From Geoanaerobacter pelophilus (GTDB lineage Bacteria; Desulfobacterota; Desulfuromonadia; Geobacterales; DSM-12255), in NCBI RefSeq assembly GCF_018476885.1, contig NZ_JAHCVJ010000001.1:1-64000 (forward strand): DNA of 64,000 bases, in the 5' to 3' direction. This document shows, piece after piece, positions 52,172 to 62,438 of the stretch (within the stretch, counting starts at the first letter, position 1; every line of letters begins with the position of its first letter). Under the pieces are notes generated by a model. That model saw only the letters and a list, made by a program, of their open reading frames with translations. It was not told the origin of the DNA and searched no databases. Position numbers and translations under genes: made by a program.

Positions 52172-53344
52172 TCATTTAGCCATTAATGAACACATCAGCT
52201 TTTCAATTAAAAACGCTTGCTGGGTTACATCATATCTTTTTGCCGCCATTGGCACAAATTCATTGAAAGATTCTTTCACACAATTCTCCATAAAAAACAA
52301 AATTTCCTTTCCAAGAGCATTGCTATCTTTAGTTGGAACGATATGAGTGGGAGTATCCCTGACAACTTCTCTCAGTCCAATACAATCGGAAGCAATCAGT
52401 GGTGTTCCAGCAACCAATGTCTCCATTGCCAATAACCCGCATGCCTCCCATATTGATGGCATGACAACCAAATCTAGCCCTTTAATCACGCTTGCCACAT
52501 TATCGGTAAAAGGCAGAAAAATGAAATACTCTTTGAGCCCTCGTTCTGCAAGGGCTGCTTTTTCTTCACGAATGAAGCCACCTTCGCCAAATGCAAGCAC
52601 TAAAGGTTTTTTTGGCAAGTTTCCAGATTTATTAAAGAGTTCCATTGCATCAACCAAATAGACAAACCCTTTTGGAGACATAAACCGGCCCAAAAAACCG
52701 ATTAAGAAGAAATCGTCATCGATGCCTAACTCATTACGCAAATTTCTTGGAACCGCATTAAGAAAACGTTCCGTTTCAATTCCGTGAGTTACAACCACGC
52801 ATTTATCTTTAATCCCCTCAAATAAAGGCGAAACCTGCAACAGATTCGTATATGCATCATTGCTTACTAAATGTACAGCATCCACCAGTTTCAGAGTCAC
52901 CCACATTACAAACAGCTTCAATTTACCGCGAACCCCTTTAAAAAGCATAGAGGAGAGCATATCATGGGAGGTCAGTATGTGTGGAGTGCGGAGGATATAA
53001 GCTGAAAGTGCTGTGCAGATGCCAGAAGTGAAACCATGGGAATGTACTAGGTCATATTTGCCGCGGACAAGCAGCTTGAGTGCGGCCAAAAAAAGTTCGG
53101 AAGATGCTGGATTACGGGAGATTTTGATTATTTCAAAATCGAGCCCACAGAAATCATGCTCAAGTAGATCAAGTTCAGGATTATCTGGGGCAAGAATTGA
53201 GAAATAATACTGCTTAGGTTCAAAGCGGCGATAGACATACCGCATAAAAGTCCGAATACCACCTACTGGCCAGCGGACAACAAGCAGTATTCTTTTCTTT
53301 CGAAACGTGTAATTATTGTCATTTTTTTTACTAGGTTCAGTCAT
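52172..53344 (-). CDS. Glycosyltransferase family 4 protein
   Basis: Glycosyltransferase of 390 residues with the GT4 pattern: an N-terminal domain with LLVVRWPVGGIRTFMRYVY, a DLVHSHGFTSGI strand, and a donor-binding half with LIGFLGRFMSPKGFVYLV and SIWEACGLLAMETLVAGTPLIAS containing the EX7E-type glutamates. It overlaps the following asparagine-synthetase-like gene by 8 bp, so both belong to one operon. Confidence 0.88.
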   Translation of the reverse strand: MTEPSKKNDNNYTFRKKRILLVVRWPVGGIRTFMRYVYRRFEPKQYYFSILAPDNPELDLLEHDFCGLDFEIIKISRNPASSELFLAALKLLVRGKYDLVHSHGFTSGICTALSAYILRTPHILTSHDMLSSMLFKGVRGKLKLFVMWVTLKLVDAVHLVSNDAYTNLLQVSPLFEGIKDKCVVVTHGIETERFLNAVPRNLRNELGIDDDFFLIGFLGRFMSPKGFVYLVDAMELFNKSGNLPKKPLVLAFGEGGFIREEKAALAERGLKEYFIFLPFTDNVASVIKGLDLVVMPSIWEACGLLAMETLVAGTPLIASDCIGLREVVRDTPTHIVPTKDSNALGKEILFFMENCVKESFNEFVPMAAKRYDVTQQAFLIEKLMCSLMAK

Positions 53345-55217
53345 TTCGAAGCTTCCCGTCGATTAATTCTCTGTACCACATTTCTAACACCATAAGAGTC
53401 CATATGATGTAGCTGTGATCGCGACGTCCGCGACGATGCTCTTCAACCATATTTTTCAAATATCCAGGATTAAAATTGCCACGCTGTAGAGCCCTTGTTC
53501 CGATAACCAGATCCTCACTCATTTCTTTCCATTCGCGATTGATCCATTGGGCTACTGGCATGGCAAAACCCATTTTGGGCCTATCAACAATATCATGGGG
53601 TAGCAACTTATACGCAAGTTGCTTGAGCATATATTTTGTCGTGCGCCCACTAACCTTGTACTGTACCGGAACCCTAAATGCAAATTCGACAAAAAGATGA
53701 TCCAGCATCGGAGCTCGTGCCTCCAAGGAAACCGACATACTAGCCCTGTCAACTTTGGTCATGATGTCTCCGGGTAGATAGGTCTTGCAGTCGAGGTATT
53801 GCCGACGGGTTACAGTGTCGTGCATCTTCACTCTAGGAAGCAGCATCCGCAGCGGGCCGGAAGGGTCACTCGTACCAACTTGAGCTATTAATTCAGGGCT
53901 GAAGAGTTTTCCATGAATCCAAGAGACACCTTTGGTCATTTTAGCAATATAACGTTCATCCAAATCCGCTGCCAAATAGCGTAACGTGTTGATCCCAGGG
54001 AATGACTCAGGAAGATATCTAACTGAAGTCCCCATAATTGCCTTACGTATTGGCAAAGGCATTTTATCTGCGAAAACACTGAGTTTGCTATCCAAGTAAC
54101 GATCATAGCCTCCGAACATTTCATCACCGCCATCCCCTGACAGTGCCACAGTAACGTGCTGGCGTGCCAGACGCGACACATAATATGTAGGAATAGCAGA
54201 CGAGTCGGCAAAAGGTTCATCAAACATCTTTATAAGGTGAGGAATAACCTCTTCGGCATCAGGGCGCACAATCTCTTCATGGTGGTCGGTGCCATATTGT
54301 TCGGCCACCATCCGCGCATAGGGCAATTCATTGTATTTTTTCTCATCAAAGCCAATAGAAAAAGTTTTTACCGGTGCACCCATGTTTCGCGCCATAAGAG
54401 CAACAACCAGGCTTGAATCAATACCTCCGCTCAGAAAAGCTCCCAGTGGCACATCACTGACGAGCCTGATCTTAATTGACTCCTCTAGAAGACGTTCAGT
54501 TTCCTCAAATACCTGCTGTTGCGACAACGAATAATCTGGCTGGTATTCAATATCCCAGTAGGAATCAATGGAGATGCGGCCGCTCTCCCAAGTTAACCTA
54601 TGACCTGGAGGCAGTTTATTAATGCCTCTGAAGAGAGTGTCAGGATCCGGTGAATAGCCATAAGCAATATAGTTGGCGATACTTGAGCTATTAACCTCTG
54701 GCTTTAGAGATGGAAACCGAAGTATGGATTTTATCTCAGAACCAAAAACGATCTTTTCCCTGTCATACAGATAATGAAGTGGCTTTTTCCCCAATCGGTC
54801 ACGAGCCATAAAGAGGCGATATTTTTTTGAGTCCCAGATAGCAAAAGCAAACATTCCCCGCAGATGAGTCACGCACTCCTGACCATACTCCTCATACAAG
54901 TGGAGGATAGACTCGGTATCCGAATTTGTTGCAAAGCGGTATCCCCTCTTTTCCAGATCCGCCCTCAGTTCACGATAGTTATAGATCTCTCCGTTAAAAA
55001 CAATATGTATTGTTGCGTCTTGATTTGCCATCGGTTGGTGCCCACCAGCCAAGTCGATAATCTGGAGACGTTTCATTCCTATGCCAACGGCACCTTCCAG
55101 CCACATACCCCACTCGTCTGGCCCACGGTGGTGGATAGCGGTGCACATTGCTTCGATCACGGATGGATCAACGAATCTCGCTTGGTCAGTATATATAAGG
55201 CCTGCAATCCCACACAT
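53337..55217 (-). CDS. asnB: Asparagine synthetase-like amidotransferase
   Basis: Glutamine-dependent amidotransferase of 626 residues. The N-terminal glutaminase begins MCGIAGL with the nucleophilic Cys2 and has NGEIYNY; the synthetase domain has the PP-loop SGGIDSSLVVALM near residue 264 and SGDGGDEMFGGYDRY. In exopolysaccharide and exosortase clusters this family usually amidates a sugar carboxylate (uronamide) or another acid, not free aspartate. With the nucleotide-sugar dehydrogenase in the region, uronic acid amidation is a reasonable guess. Confidence 0.93.
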   Translation of the reverse strand: MCGIAGLIYTDQARFVDPSVIEAMCTAIHHRGPDEWGMWLEGAVGIGMKRLQIIDLAGGHQPMANQDATIHIVFNGEIYNYRELRADLEKRGYRFATNSDTESILHLYEEYGQECVTHLRGMFAFAIWDSKKYRLFMARDRLGKKPLHYLYDREKIVFGSEIKSILRFPSLKPEVNSSSIANYIAYGYSPDPDTLFRGINKLPPGHRLTWESGRISIDSYWDIEYQPDYSLSQQQVFEETERLLEESIKIRLVSDVPLGAFLSGGIDSSLVVALMARNMGAPVKTFSIGFDEKKYNELPYARMVAEQYGTDHHEEIVRPDAEEVIPHLIKMFDEPFADSSAIPTYYVSRLARQHVTVALSGDGGDEMFGGYDRYLDSKLSVFADKMPLPIRKAIMGTSVRYLPESFPGINTLRYLAADLDERYIAKMTKGVSWIHGKLFSPELIAQVGTSDPSGPLRMLLPRVKMHDTVTRRQYLDCKTYLPGDIMTKVDRASMSVSLEARAPMLDHLFVEFAFRVPVQYKVSGRTTKYMLKQLAYKLLPHDIVDRPKMGFAMPVAQWINREWKEMSEDLVIGTRALQRGNFNPGYLKNMVEEHRRGRRDHSYIIWTLMVLEMWYRELIDGKLRND

Positions 55218-55264
55218 TTTAATTCCTAAGTTAATCTTTGTGAAAATAAAGCTATCTTATGCTG

Positions 55265-56173
55265 TTAATTCGGTCCAGTTAGCCTCTCCCTGCCAGCCAG
55301 TACTCGCAAAGATCGGTAAGGATCCTGAATGCCGGCGAGAAACAGATGGTATGCTGACTTAACATACTGCCTTTCCTTCAGATAACATTGGCCTAGCCTG
55401 AAATGAAGAACCGCTTTACGTCGCCTGACTGTTACTAAAGGATATGGGTATCTTTTTAGGGCGGCCTGAAGAATCTTAAAACCATTCTTCCAGCGCTCCA
55501 ATGTCCGTGTATTACTGATACTGCCACCATGTCTGCGATAATTCCAGAGACATTCGTCCATATAACCTATGCGCGTAACTTCAGCAATTCTAATAGCATA
55601 ATCGTGGTCCTGTGCAGAACGAAGCGCCTCATTTAAAAAACCTACTTTTTCAAACACAGCCCGCCGAAAAAGCGCGTTGGAAGGCACATTGTAGCAGCAG
55701 TCTTCCAGTACCTGTTCAGGTCCGGTAGGCGGCCGGTGATCGCCATAATGCATCTGGTACAGCTCCTTGCCATTTTCATCGATATGCATGCCATTGGAAT
55801 ACACAAGACCATATTCCGGATTCTTCTCCAGAAATCGCACTTGTTTTTCAATTTTACCCGGAGCAAAGAGATCATCACTATCAAGAATCGCCAAGTAATC
55901 CCCCCTGCTCTGACGCAACCCGAGATTGATTGCCGCGGATTGTCCCAGGTTGGCGCAGCCTTGGTGTTCGAGAATGGTTATACGCCGGCCAAATGACTCC
56001 AGCACCTTGCGCGAACCATCTTTACAACCGTCATCAACCACAATCAATTCGATATTCGGCCAAGTCTGGGAGAGAACACTATTAACCGTTTCAGCAATAT
56101 ATGACTCGCGGTTGTAACAAGGGATAATAACACTAACCAAGGAGTTAGAATCAGGTACATTGGGGTTCTGCAT
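55265..56173 (-). CDS. Glycosyltransferase family 2 protein
   Basis: Glycosyltransferase of 302 residues with the GT2 fold: VSVIIPCYNRESYIAETVNS at the N-terminus, LIVVDDGCKDGS and LAILDSDDLFAPGK with the metal-binding DxD. A C-terminal helical extension follows. GAGAGG stands nine bases before ATG 56173. The start lies inside the end of the O-antigen ligase gene (23-bp overlap), so the two are co-translated. Confidence 0.9.
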   Translation of the reverse strand: MQNPNVPDSNSLVSVIIPCYNRESYIAETVNSVLSQTWPNIELIVVDDGCKDGSRKVLESFGRRITILEHQGCANLGQSAAINLGLRQSRGDYLAILDSDDLFAPGKIEKQVRFLEKNPEYGLVYSNGMHIDENGKELYQMHYGDHRPPTGPEQVLEDCCYNVPSNALFRRAVFEKVGFLNEALRSAQDHDYAIRIAEVTRIGYMDECLWNYRRHGGSISNTRTLERWKNGFKILQAALKRYPYPLVTVRRRKAVLHFRLGQCYLKERQYVKSAYHLFLAGIQDPYRSLRVLAGRERLTGPN

Positions 56174-57416
56174 TGAGCATTACCTCTCGTTCTTGTGCCA
56201 AAGCATGACAGACTGTTGCCGTTCCACCGAAGAAGTACCATTCCCAGCTGATCAATCCGAAACAGGAAATACTATAGAACAGATCCATAAATACCCATGC
56301 AAGAATGGCTGAAGACAACCTTATCAACCAGTCATTTGAGTCATATCCTTTAATAAGTAAAAGCTTCTGCGCTTGTCTCAAGCACCTAACTATTGCAACT
56401 ATATAAAGGATGAAAAGGGAAAACCCAATTATGCCGATGCTTTGTAAAACCTCAATATACAAATTATGAGTAATTTGGGAACTATGACCCAAAATATTCC
56501 AATTTGCCTCCCTTGTGGTTCCAAGCCCATTGCCAAACAAAGGGTTATTCGAAATAGTTCCTAACTGTCTTATCATACCATTGATTCTACCCTGCCTTGT
56601 GTCAGCACCAGCTACTGTGGAATCGATCAGAGAAAGATATCGTGTCTGCATATCCGAACCAAGCTGTCCCATTAGCAGAACGGCCAGCGGGAGTACCAAT
56701 ACAACTGTTATAATCAGATTACGACGTATGTTTTTACTAAGGAGCACCATCGCAAAAATGACTGCACCTAGGGAAAGAAGACCACTACGCGAGCCAGTTA
56801 ACAACAGTGCCTGAGCTGAGGGTATTAGAAGCGCCACAAAAAGAATCTTACCCCACGAACCCTTCTGCCATAGTAAATAAAAGAGGAAAGGAATAGTACT
56901 AACAATCACCCAAGCCAATTGATTTGGATTAACCACATCAGACGGAGCGCCACTTAAACGCTTGAGGCCGGTCATGACACCGTCGGTATGAGAAAATGCT
57001 ACGCTGCCCCAATAACCGGCAGTGATATGCAGATAAAGTGGTTCCAACACGCGAAAGACCTGACAAAATAAAAACACCCAGATAAAGAGGCGCAACTGTT
57101 TTTCTGTACGGACGGCTCCTACCACCAGCACATAAAAGAGAGCCACCTTAATCCATTCCGTAAGATTATTTTGAATGACCGAGCCTGGCCAAGTGACAAG
57201 TGGCAGACTAAGAATGATATATAGAATAAGCCCGTTCAACCTACGCGCAGTTTCCTCACCCAGACGTAGCGTATCTTGACGTTGCTGGACAAAAATTATC
57301 AACAGCGTCCCAACTCCCAGCAGTAAATCAAACCGCAGCGAACCCAACACCGGGATCCGTGCAGTTAAATGTAGAAAACTACTTGATATATACAACAGCA
57401 ACACAATAAATGACAT
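56151..57416 (-). CDS. O-antigen ligase/polymerase-like membrane protein
   Basis: Membrane protein of 421 residues with about ten to twelve hydrophobic helices and a large periplasmic loop near residue 300 containing GNGLGTTREANWNILG and SQITHNLYIEVLQSIG, the signature of the Wzy_C/O-antigen ligase superfamily. It should polymerise or ligate the glycan outside the inner membrane. It is followed by the overlapping GT2 gene and preceded by the flippase gene, the usual polysaccharide order. Confidence 0.9.
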   Translation of the reverse strand: MSFIVLLLYISSSFLHLTARIPVLGSLRFDLLLGVGTLLIIFVQQRQDTLRLGEETARRLNGLILYIILSLPLVTWPGSVIQNNLTEWIKVALFYVLVVGAVRTEKQLRLFIWVFLFCQVFRVLEPLYLHITAGYWGSVAFSHTDGVMTGLKRLSGAPSDVVNPNQLAWVIVSTIPFLFYLLWQKGSWGKILFVALLIPSAQALLLTGSRSGLLSLGAVIFAMVLLSKNIRRNLIITVVLVLPLAVLLMGQLGSDMQTRYLSLIDSTVAGADTRQGRINGMIRQLGTISNNPLFGNGLGTTREANWNILGHSSQITHNLYIEVLQSIGIIGFSLFILYIVAIVRCLRQAQKLLLIKGYDSNDWLIRLSSAILAWVFMDLFYSISCFGLISWEWYFFGGTATVCHALAQEREVMLNAEPQCT

Positions 57417-57439
57417 TTATCAGCTCTTTATATCGGCAT

Positions 57440-58945
57440 TTAAATACTTCTTGTTTTAATTATGTTAAATAACCGACATCGTTCATCTCTATGTAATAAT
57501 ATAATGAAAGAGAGTACAAATAGCACGCTCCCTGATACTCCTACAATGAATATTCCCCCATAACCAATTGGGTTAAAATTGGCTATAAGCACATAATAAA
57601 ATAATGCAGTTATGATACATGGCAGCAGTGATGGTAGAAGCGCTTGTATTAAATAATCAAAGAACTGGCCAGCTATCTGCTTGCATACAATATATAAAAT
57701 TAGAGGTTCAGCAATCAGTGCAGGCAATAATGTCCCAATAGCAACCCCCTCTTTGCCAATGATTTTTGCCAATACTATACTAATTAGTAGATTTACAATG
57801 GCTTCGTATGTCCTTATCTTGGCCAGCACTCCATGCTTACCAATACCAGTTAATATTCTGCCGTGGAAAGGGTTTATCATCTGGATAAATGTTGCAAAAG
57901 CCAGAATATAAAGTATTAATCGACCTTCTTGGCCATATTCAGAACCAATCCAGACATCAAGAAACCTTGGTCCTAAAAAACCGATCGCAATAAAGCCGCA
58001 CACCACTACTCCAACCATATACCGAGATGATGTATAATAAACTTCTCTCGTTTTTTCTGGAGTTGAATTTGCATTCAGTTCACTGAAAAAAGGCATGAAG
58101 CCAAGCGTAGCAGCAGATATAAAATTACGAAGCTGATTAACAAGGTTAGAAGGCATCACATAGTATGCAACTGCTGAAGGAGATAGTACTGTCCCTATTA
58201 CGAGAGAATCAGTGCTGTTTCTTATTCTGGTTGCGATACCAAGTGCAAAACTCTTGAAACCAAATCCCACAAGTTCACGGATAGTATCTGCTGATACATA
58301 TTTGAAAGCAAATCTATATCCCCCATATTTATCTAACCTCAACAGTAAATAATAATTAATAAACTTGAGAGTAAAACCAATTGTGTTTGCTAAGGTGAGA
58401 ACAAGTAGTCCATAACCGTGCTTCAAGAAAAAATATATAATAGATGTTCCAACAACTGTGTTCACAGCCGTCAGGCCGCTTGTAAGCCAATAGCGTTGAT
58501 GACCATGGTGAACCGATGTGATTACATTCCCTGGAAAACTTATCAGAACCTGGCAAGCTACTATGGTCAAAAAAACTGTATATCGCGAAGAAGGTGCATT
58601 GGGAGGAACTAAGCCTTGCGCCCCTGCAAAAGCCCAAAGCATGAGAGCTACGGCAACCAGTGCTCCAATAGCTGTTGAAAAAACAAGGGCGGAACTAAAG
58701 ATGCGTTTGAGCTTCTCTTCATCATTAACAGCTGCATAACGGGCTATAAAACGAGTAACTGCTGGCTGCATACCAAGCTCAAGCATACCCATATAACCAA
58801 CAACAGATAGAACAATCTCATAAATACCGTATTCGTGCTTACCTAATGCCTTCAAAATGCATGGAGTAAGAACAAACGACACTCCAAGTCTAAGGAGCAA
58901 TATCGCAACATTTGATATTGAATTATTAAATAATTTTTGTATCAT
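57440..58945 (-). CDS. Wzx-type polysaccharide flippase
   Basis: Membrane protein of 501 residues with about 12 to 14 helices and the pattern of polysaccharide transporters (MOP superfamily): the N-terminal NSISNVAILLLRLGVSFVL, a basic loop region, and EYGQEGRLILYILAF midway. It would move the lipid-linked repeat unit across the inner membrane. Its ATG overlaps the stop of the next upstream glycosyltransferase gene by 4 bp. It is AT-rich. Confidence 0.9.
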   Translation of the reverse strand: MIQKLFNNSISNVAILLLRLGVSFVLTPCILKALGKHEYGIYEIVLSVVGYMGMLELGMQPAVTRFIARYAAVNDEEKLKRIFSSALVFSTAIGALVAVALMLWAFAGAQGLVPPNAPSSRYTVFLTIVACQVLISFPGNVITSVHHGHQRYWLTSGLTAVNTVVGTSIIYFFLKHGYGLLVLTLANTIGFTLKFINYYLLLRLDKYGGYRFAFKYVSADTIRELVGFGFKSFALGIATRIRNSTDSLVIGTVLSPSAVAYYVMPSNLVNQLRNFISAATLGFMPFFSELNANSTPEKTREVYYTSSRYMVGVVVCGFIAIGFLGPRFLDVWIGSEYGQEGRLILYILAFATFIQMINPFHGRILTGIGKHGVLAKIRTYEAIVNLLISIVLAKIIGKEGVAIGTLLPALIAEPLILYIVCKQIAGQFFDYLIQALLPSLLPCIITALFYYVLIANFNPIGYGGIFIVGVSGSVLFVLSFIILLHRDERCRLFNIIKTRSI

Positions 58946-60237
58946 GTCCTAATTCTTGGCGGCCTAGAAATTACATTCCCAATAATATCGGCAAAACCAC
59001 TCATAACATTTTCCTCTTCATATTTATCAGTTCCTTCAAAGGTAAAATTTGTATTATCAGATTGGCTGTCACATTTAAACTTTCGACTAATTTCAGTTCT
59101 AAGAATTTTGTGGATACTATCATGATCTTCAGATAACAACACATAACCGCTTTTTGTCCTTCGAATAACTTCTGCGGTTTCTCCTTCACGTGTTAGAGCT
59201 AGGATTGGGATTCTGCAACCAAGGTACTCAAAAAGCTTTGATGGTAACCACCCAGGTCTGGTACGATCACCAAATCCTGTAGAAATAAGAACCATGTCTG
59301 CGGCAAGTGTCATTGCAATAGCCTGTTCATGTGGCATTCGGTCAAAATACACAATTACTCCATCAAGTCCGAGTGAACTGATTACCTGCCGCGTAATATA
59401 ATCACCTGATCCGATCAGATGAACGCGTAACACTGTCATGTAATAGGATCTATCGGAAGATGGCATTACCTCAAACCAGCTCTTCAGCGCACGAAAGAAT
59501 CCGTAAGGATCTTTTCCTGGGTAAAAAATACCTGTGTAGCAGACAATAAAATGATCTGGGTCTTTTTCTACAGCCAAAGAAGTCTTATTTCTGTCATAAC
59601 TATTTGTTACAATGTGAAATTTGTTCTTATCAATAAACGAGTGTTTTTCCATCAATATTTTTGAATAAGTGCCGGTGGTTGAAATTACGGCGCTTGCCTC
59701 AGTCATAACTCTTTTTTCAAGATACCCTTCCAAAAATGTCAGTTCATGGTGCCCCTTGGTGGGATAATAATCCCAAGGGTCGCGTAAATCCACAATCCAA
59801 GGGATGTCAAATTTCCTCTTTATCAATAGACCTGCAAGATGGATTGAATGTGGAGGCGAGGTGGTCAATAACACATCTATTTGACTCACTTTTGCAAGCT
59901 TAATAAATGCTCTATAGAATGAATTGACATGGGCAATTCCCAAATCCGGCTTAACCCAACCATCTAAAATGTCCCGACCAGTACCAATGAAACGAGCCAC
60001 TAACCCACGATTCCAGATCTTTTTCACTCTCGGAGTGGAAACATAGTGAATCTGTACGTCACTTGCAATTTCATCCAATAGAGAATAGTCCAAGTCATGA
60101 CCTGTATCAGGTGGATGGGTGAGAATGATAACTCTCCACCCAGCTTTACAGAGAAACTTAGACAAGCGATACGGTCGCAATGCGCCTACGATGTTTGTAG
60201 GAGGGAAATTACTGGTTATAATGGCAATAGTTTTCAT
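58942..60237 (-). CDS. Glycosyltransferase family 4 protein (WcaI-like)
   Basis: Glycosyltransferase of 431 residues, GT-B fold: IITSNFPPTNIVGALRPYRL at the N-terminus, a long linker, DPHSIHLAGLLIK-type helix, and donor-binding C-half with FIVCYTGIFYPGKDP and PSKLFEYLGCRIPILAL. Such proteins are often called WcaI- or WbuB-like. It is the first of the pair with the flippase (4-bp overlap). Substrate is unknown. Confidence 0.87.
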   Translation of the reverse strand: MKTIAIITSNFPPTNIVGALRPYRLSKFLCKAGWRVIILTHPPDTGHDLDYSLLDEIASDVQIHYVSTPRVKKIWNRGLVARFIGTGRDILDGWVKPDLGIAHVNSFYRAFIKLAKVSQIDVLLTTSPPHSIHLAGLLIKRKFDIPWIVDLRDPWDYYPTKGHHELTFLEGYLEKRVMTEASAVISTTGTYSKILMEKHSFIDKNKFHIVTNSYDRNKTSLAVEKDPDHFIVCYTGIFYPGKDPYGFFRALKSWFEVMPSSDRSYYMTVLRVHLIGSGDYITRQVISSLGLDGVIVYFDRMPHEQAIAMTLAADMVLISTGFGDRTRPGWLPSKLFEYLGCRIPILALTREGETAEVIRRTKSGYVLLSEDHDSIHKILRTEISRKFKCDSQSDNTNFTFEGTDKYEEENVMSGFADIIGNVISRPPRIRT

Positions 60238-60292
60238 ATCGATTATTTGTACACGTAATTGAACATATTACTTCCCACTTGGTTATACTTGA

Positions 60293-61303
60293 TCATAATA
60301 GTGCCTTAATCCTAGCCGTAACATACTCCATGCCGCACAATCGCCAAATAAACTCTTTACGATCATCGTCCGCACCCATCCTTGGGACAAGAAACGGATT
60401 CCATTCTCGCGGAGGATTACCATGAACTGCTCCTCTGTAACCAGCCTCTGCAGTCGCCTTAACCACAGCATCATTGATGTCGTTCTCCCCACCATGCGGA
60501 TAACAGAAAGTTGACACCTGCCCATTGAGCATCTGTTCGATTTCAACCTTGCTGTCATTAAGCTCTTTAAGCATTTCATCAACAGGGATCATCGAAAGAA
60601 CGGGATGAGTGAGCGTATGAGACCCGATTTCAATACGGTTCATCTGCATTTCACGGAGTTCATTCCAATTGCATGCTTCATAATCTTTGCTCGGGAATCT
60701 AGGCACTTCAATTCCCATAGATTCTGACAGTGACTTAATTAGCATCTCCCGTTTCGTTAGGGGTAGGCGGATACATGTATTGGAAAGTCTCATCCACGAA
60801 GCGAGGCGGCTAGCATTGTCTAGCGTATTTATCTCAAAACAGTCATGATTAAACTCGAACGAATATCTGCCGGACTGGAGTTGTTGGACAATGTATTTAA
60901 GTTTGTCAGGCCATAACCATATTCTCTGCTGGATGAAGTCACTGGTAACGAATAACGTTGCAGGTACCGATGACTTTTTTAGAACTGGATAGGCATACTG
61001 GTAAAAATCTCGGTATCCGTCATCAACCGTTATGATTGCACAATTTCTAGTGGAAGCCTGTCGTTGCTTCCGCAGAAGGAATTCAGCGAAACAGATGACT
61101 TCATATTTTTCAGTTACTCTCTCAATATGCCATTCAAACTCATCTTGACTGATTCCCCCCCAAATCGTTGAACCGGGTTCGCAAAAACGATGGTAGAGGA
61201 ATATTTTGGGGTAATCCTGCGTCAATTTCATTGCACAATTGGTAAGAAAAGGACTTTTCACAAAAGCAGACTTCAGGATACTTTTGATTGACCAATGGCT
61301 CAT
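60293..61303 (-). CDS. Polysaccharide deacetylase
   Basis: NodB-type deacetylase of 336 residues. The metal and catalytic motifs are ITVDDGYRDFY near residue 98 (second Asp conserved), GSHTLTHPVLS with the two His near residue 230, and CYPHGGENDIND near residue 275. The N-terminal 60 residues contain a FLYHRFCEPG segment. It should remove N-acetyl groups from the glycan. Its ATG overlaps the ATP-grasp gene stop (ATGA), and a second similar deacetylase lies on the other side of that gene. Confidence 0.9.
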   Translation of the reverse strand: MSHWSIKSILKSAFVKSPFLTNCAMKLTQDYPKIFLYHRFCEPGSTIWGGISQDEFEWHIERVTEKYEVICFAEFLLRKQRQASTRNCAIITVDDGYRDFYQYAYPVLKKSSVPATLFVTSDFIQQRIWLWPDKLKYIVQQLQSGRYSFEFNHDCFEINTLDNASRLASWMRLSNTCIRLPLTKREMLIKSLSESMGIEVPRFPSKDYEACNWNELREMQMNRIEIGSHTLTHPVLSMIPVDEMLKELNDSKVEIEQMLNGQVSTFCYPHGGENDINDAVVKATAEAGYRGAVHGNPPREWNPFLVPRMGADDDRKEFIWRLCGMEYVTARIKALL

Positions 61304-62409
61304 AACAACGCCGCAGCCTTTGAACCAGCAGACACGTACCTTGAGTACATCCTGTCAAGCCTGTCCAATACCCCAATCTTAAACTGCAGCATGCTCTGGG
61401 ACAAGATATAGCGCAGCAAACCAAACTGAAAAAAGCAGACCATAAGAATTAAGGTTTTAATCGGTTCCCCCCAGGTTTTTCCAGCATGGAGAGGCTTTAT
61501 TCGATTGGCAGGTATCTCAGGATCAATAGCTATATCGACAAAATTTACTCCATCAATTAGTGAGTAGTGAACATTTGACCAAAAACGGGGGTTCACTTCT
61601 ATAAAATAATTGCTCTCCTCAGCTGGGATATATCTGAAGTCGATATTAATTGGCCCGGAATATTTTGTCATAGCGATCAGTTTCTCAGCCCAGAAAAAAA
61701 TCTGATCATTTTTAACAAAGGTACTAATTCTGAGTCTGTCCCTGTTTAATATGCTGATGCTATGGAATTTCTGCACAGTCCATGAAACAATGGACCCGTT
61801 TCTACAAAATCCGTTAAAAGCAAAGTCATGGCCCAGAAGATACTCCTGGACTATATAGTCTTCTGCAATGTCAGATTCAGGGCCTGCGAGGGCATCTTCA
61901 GGCGTTTTAGCTAACCGGATGCCTTGTTTTCCTGCGCCAAGTCTATGTTTGAGAAGTACGGGAAATTTTTTGAAGGAGTCCATATCCTTAAAAAAATCTT
62001 TTCCTGCAATTGTTGCAGGGTGTGGTAAGCCATGCGATGAACAATAATGAGCAAAATTCAGTTTGTCATCCAATTCGTTTATCAACGCAAAATCCGGTAG
62101 CTCAACCACGCGGATAAAATTGTACAACCGGTCGATCGACGCAGAAATTAACTTGACACTGCAAAATCCACTCGGCATTAACACATCGTACAGGTGAGCA
62201 TACTTTTGCAGATACTCTATCAAACAGTCCGCTGAAAATTCATTTAGAGGGCTAAGTGCAATCCTCCCAAAATTTGTCATAACGTTTGCATAGTTATGTG
62301 GTTCAAGAAGAATCGTCACTTCGTACTTGTGGGCCACTTCCCTAAAGCAGCGCACGAAAATATTTATATCATCTGCAGTTGTCCCGAATAATAACACCCG
62401 AGTTTTCAA
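61300..62409 (-). CDS. ATP-grasp ligase of the polysaccharide cluster
   Basis: ATP-grasp enzyme of 369 residues. A pre-ATP-grasp Rossmann domain (LLFGTTADDINIFVRCF) is followed by the ATP-binding region (FPVLLKHRLGAGKQGIRLA, EDYIVQEYLLGHDFAFNGF) and the metal site FIEVNPRFW near residue 275. Start is TTG at 62409, with GGAG seven bases upstream. It sits between two deacetylase genes and is translationally coupled to one, so ligation of a carboxylic acid onto a freed amine is an attractive guess (inference). Confidence 0.85.
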   Translation of the reverse strand: MKTRVLLFGTTADDINIFVRCFREVAHKYEVTILLEPHNYANVMTNFGRIALSPLNEFSADCLIEYLQKYAHLYDVLMPSGFCSVKLISASIDRLYNFIRVVELPDFALINELDDKLNFAHYCSSHGLPHPATIAGKDFFKDMDSFKKFPVLLKHRLGAGKQGIRLAKTPEDALAGPESDIAEDYIVQEYLLGHDFAFNGFCRNGSIVSWTVQKFHSISILNRDRLRISTFVKNDQIFFWAEKLIAMTKYSGPINIDFRYIPAEESNYFIEVNPRFWSNVHYSLIDGVNFVDIAIDPEIPANRIKPLHAGKTWGEPIKTLILMVCFFQFGLLRYILSQSMLQFKIGVLDRLDRMYSRYVSAGSKAAALL

Positions 62410-62438
62410 TGCAAATCTCCATAGTTACATTCAGGCGT

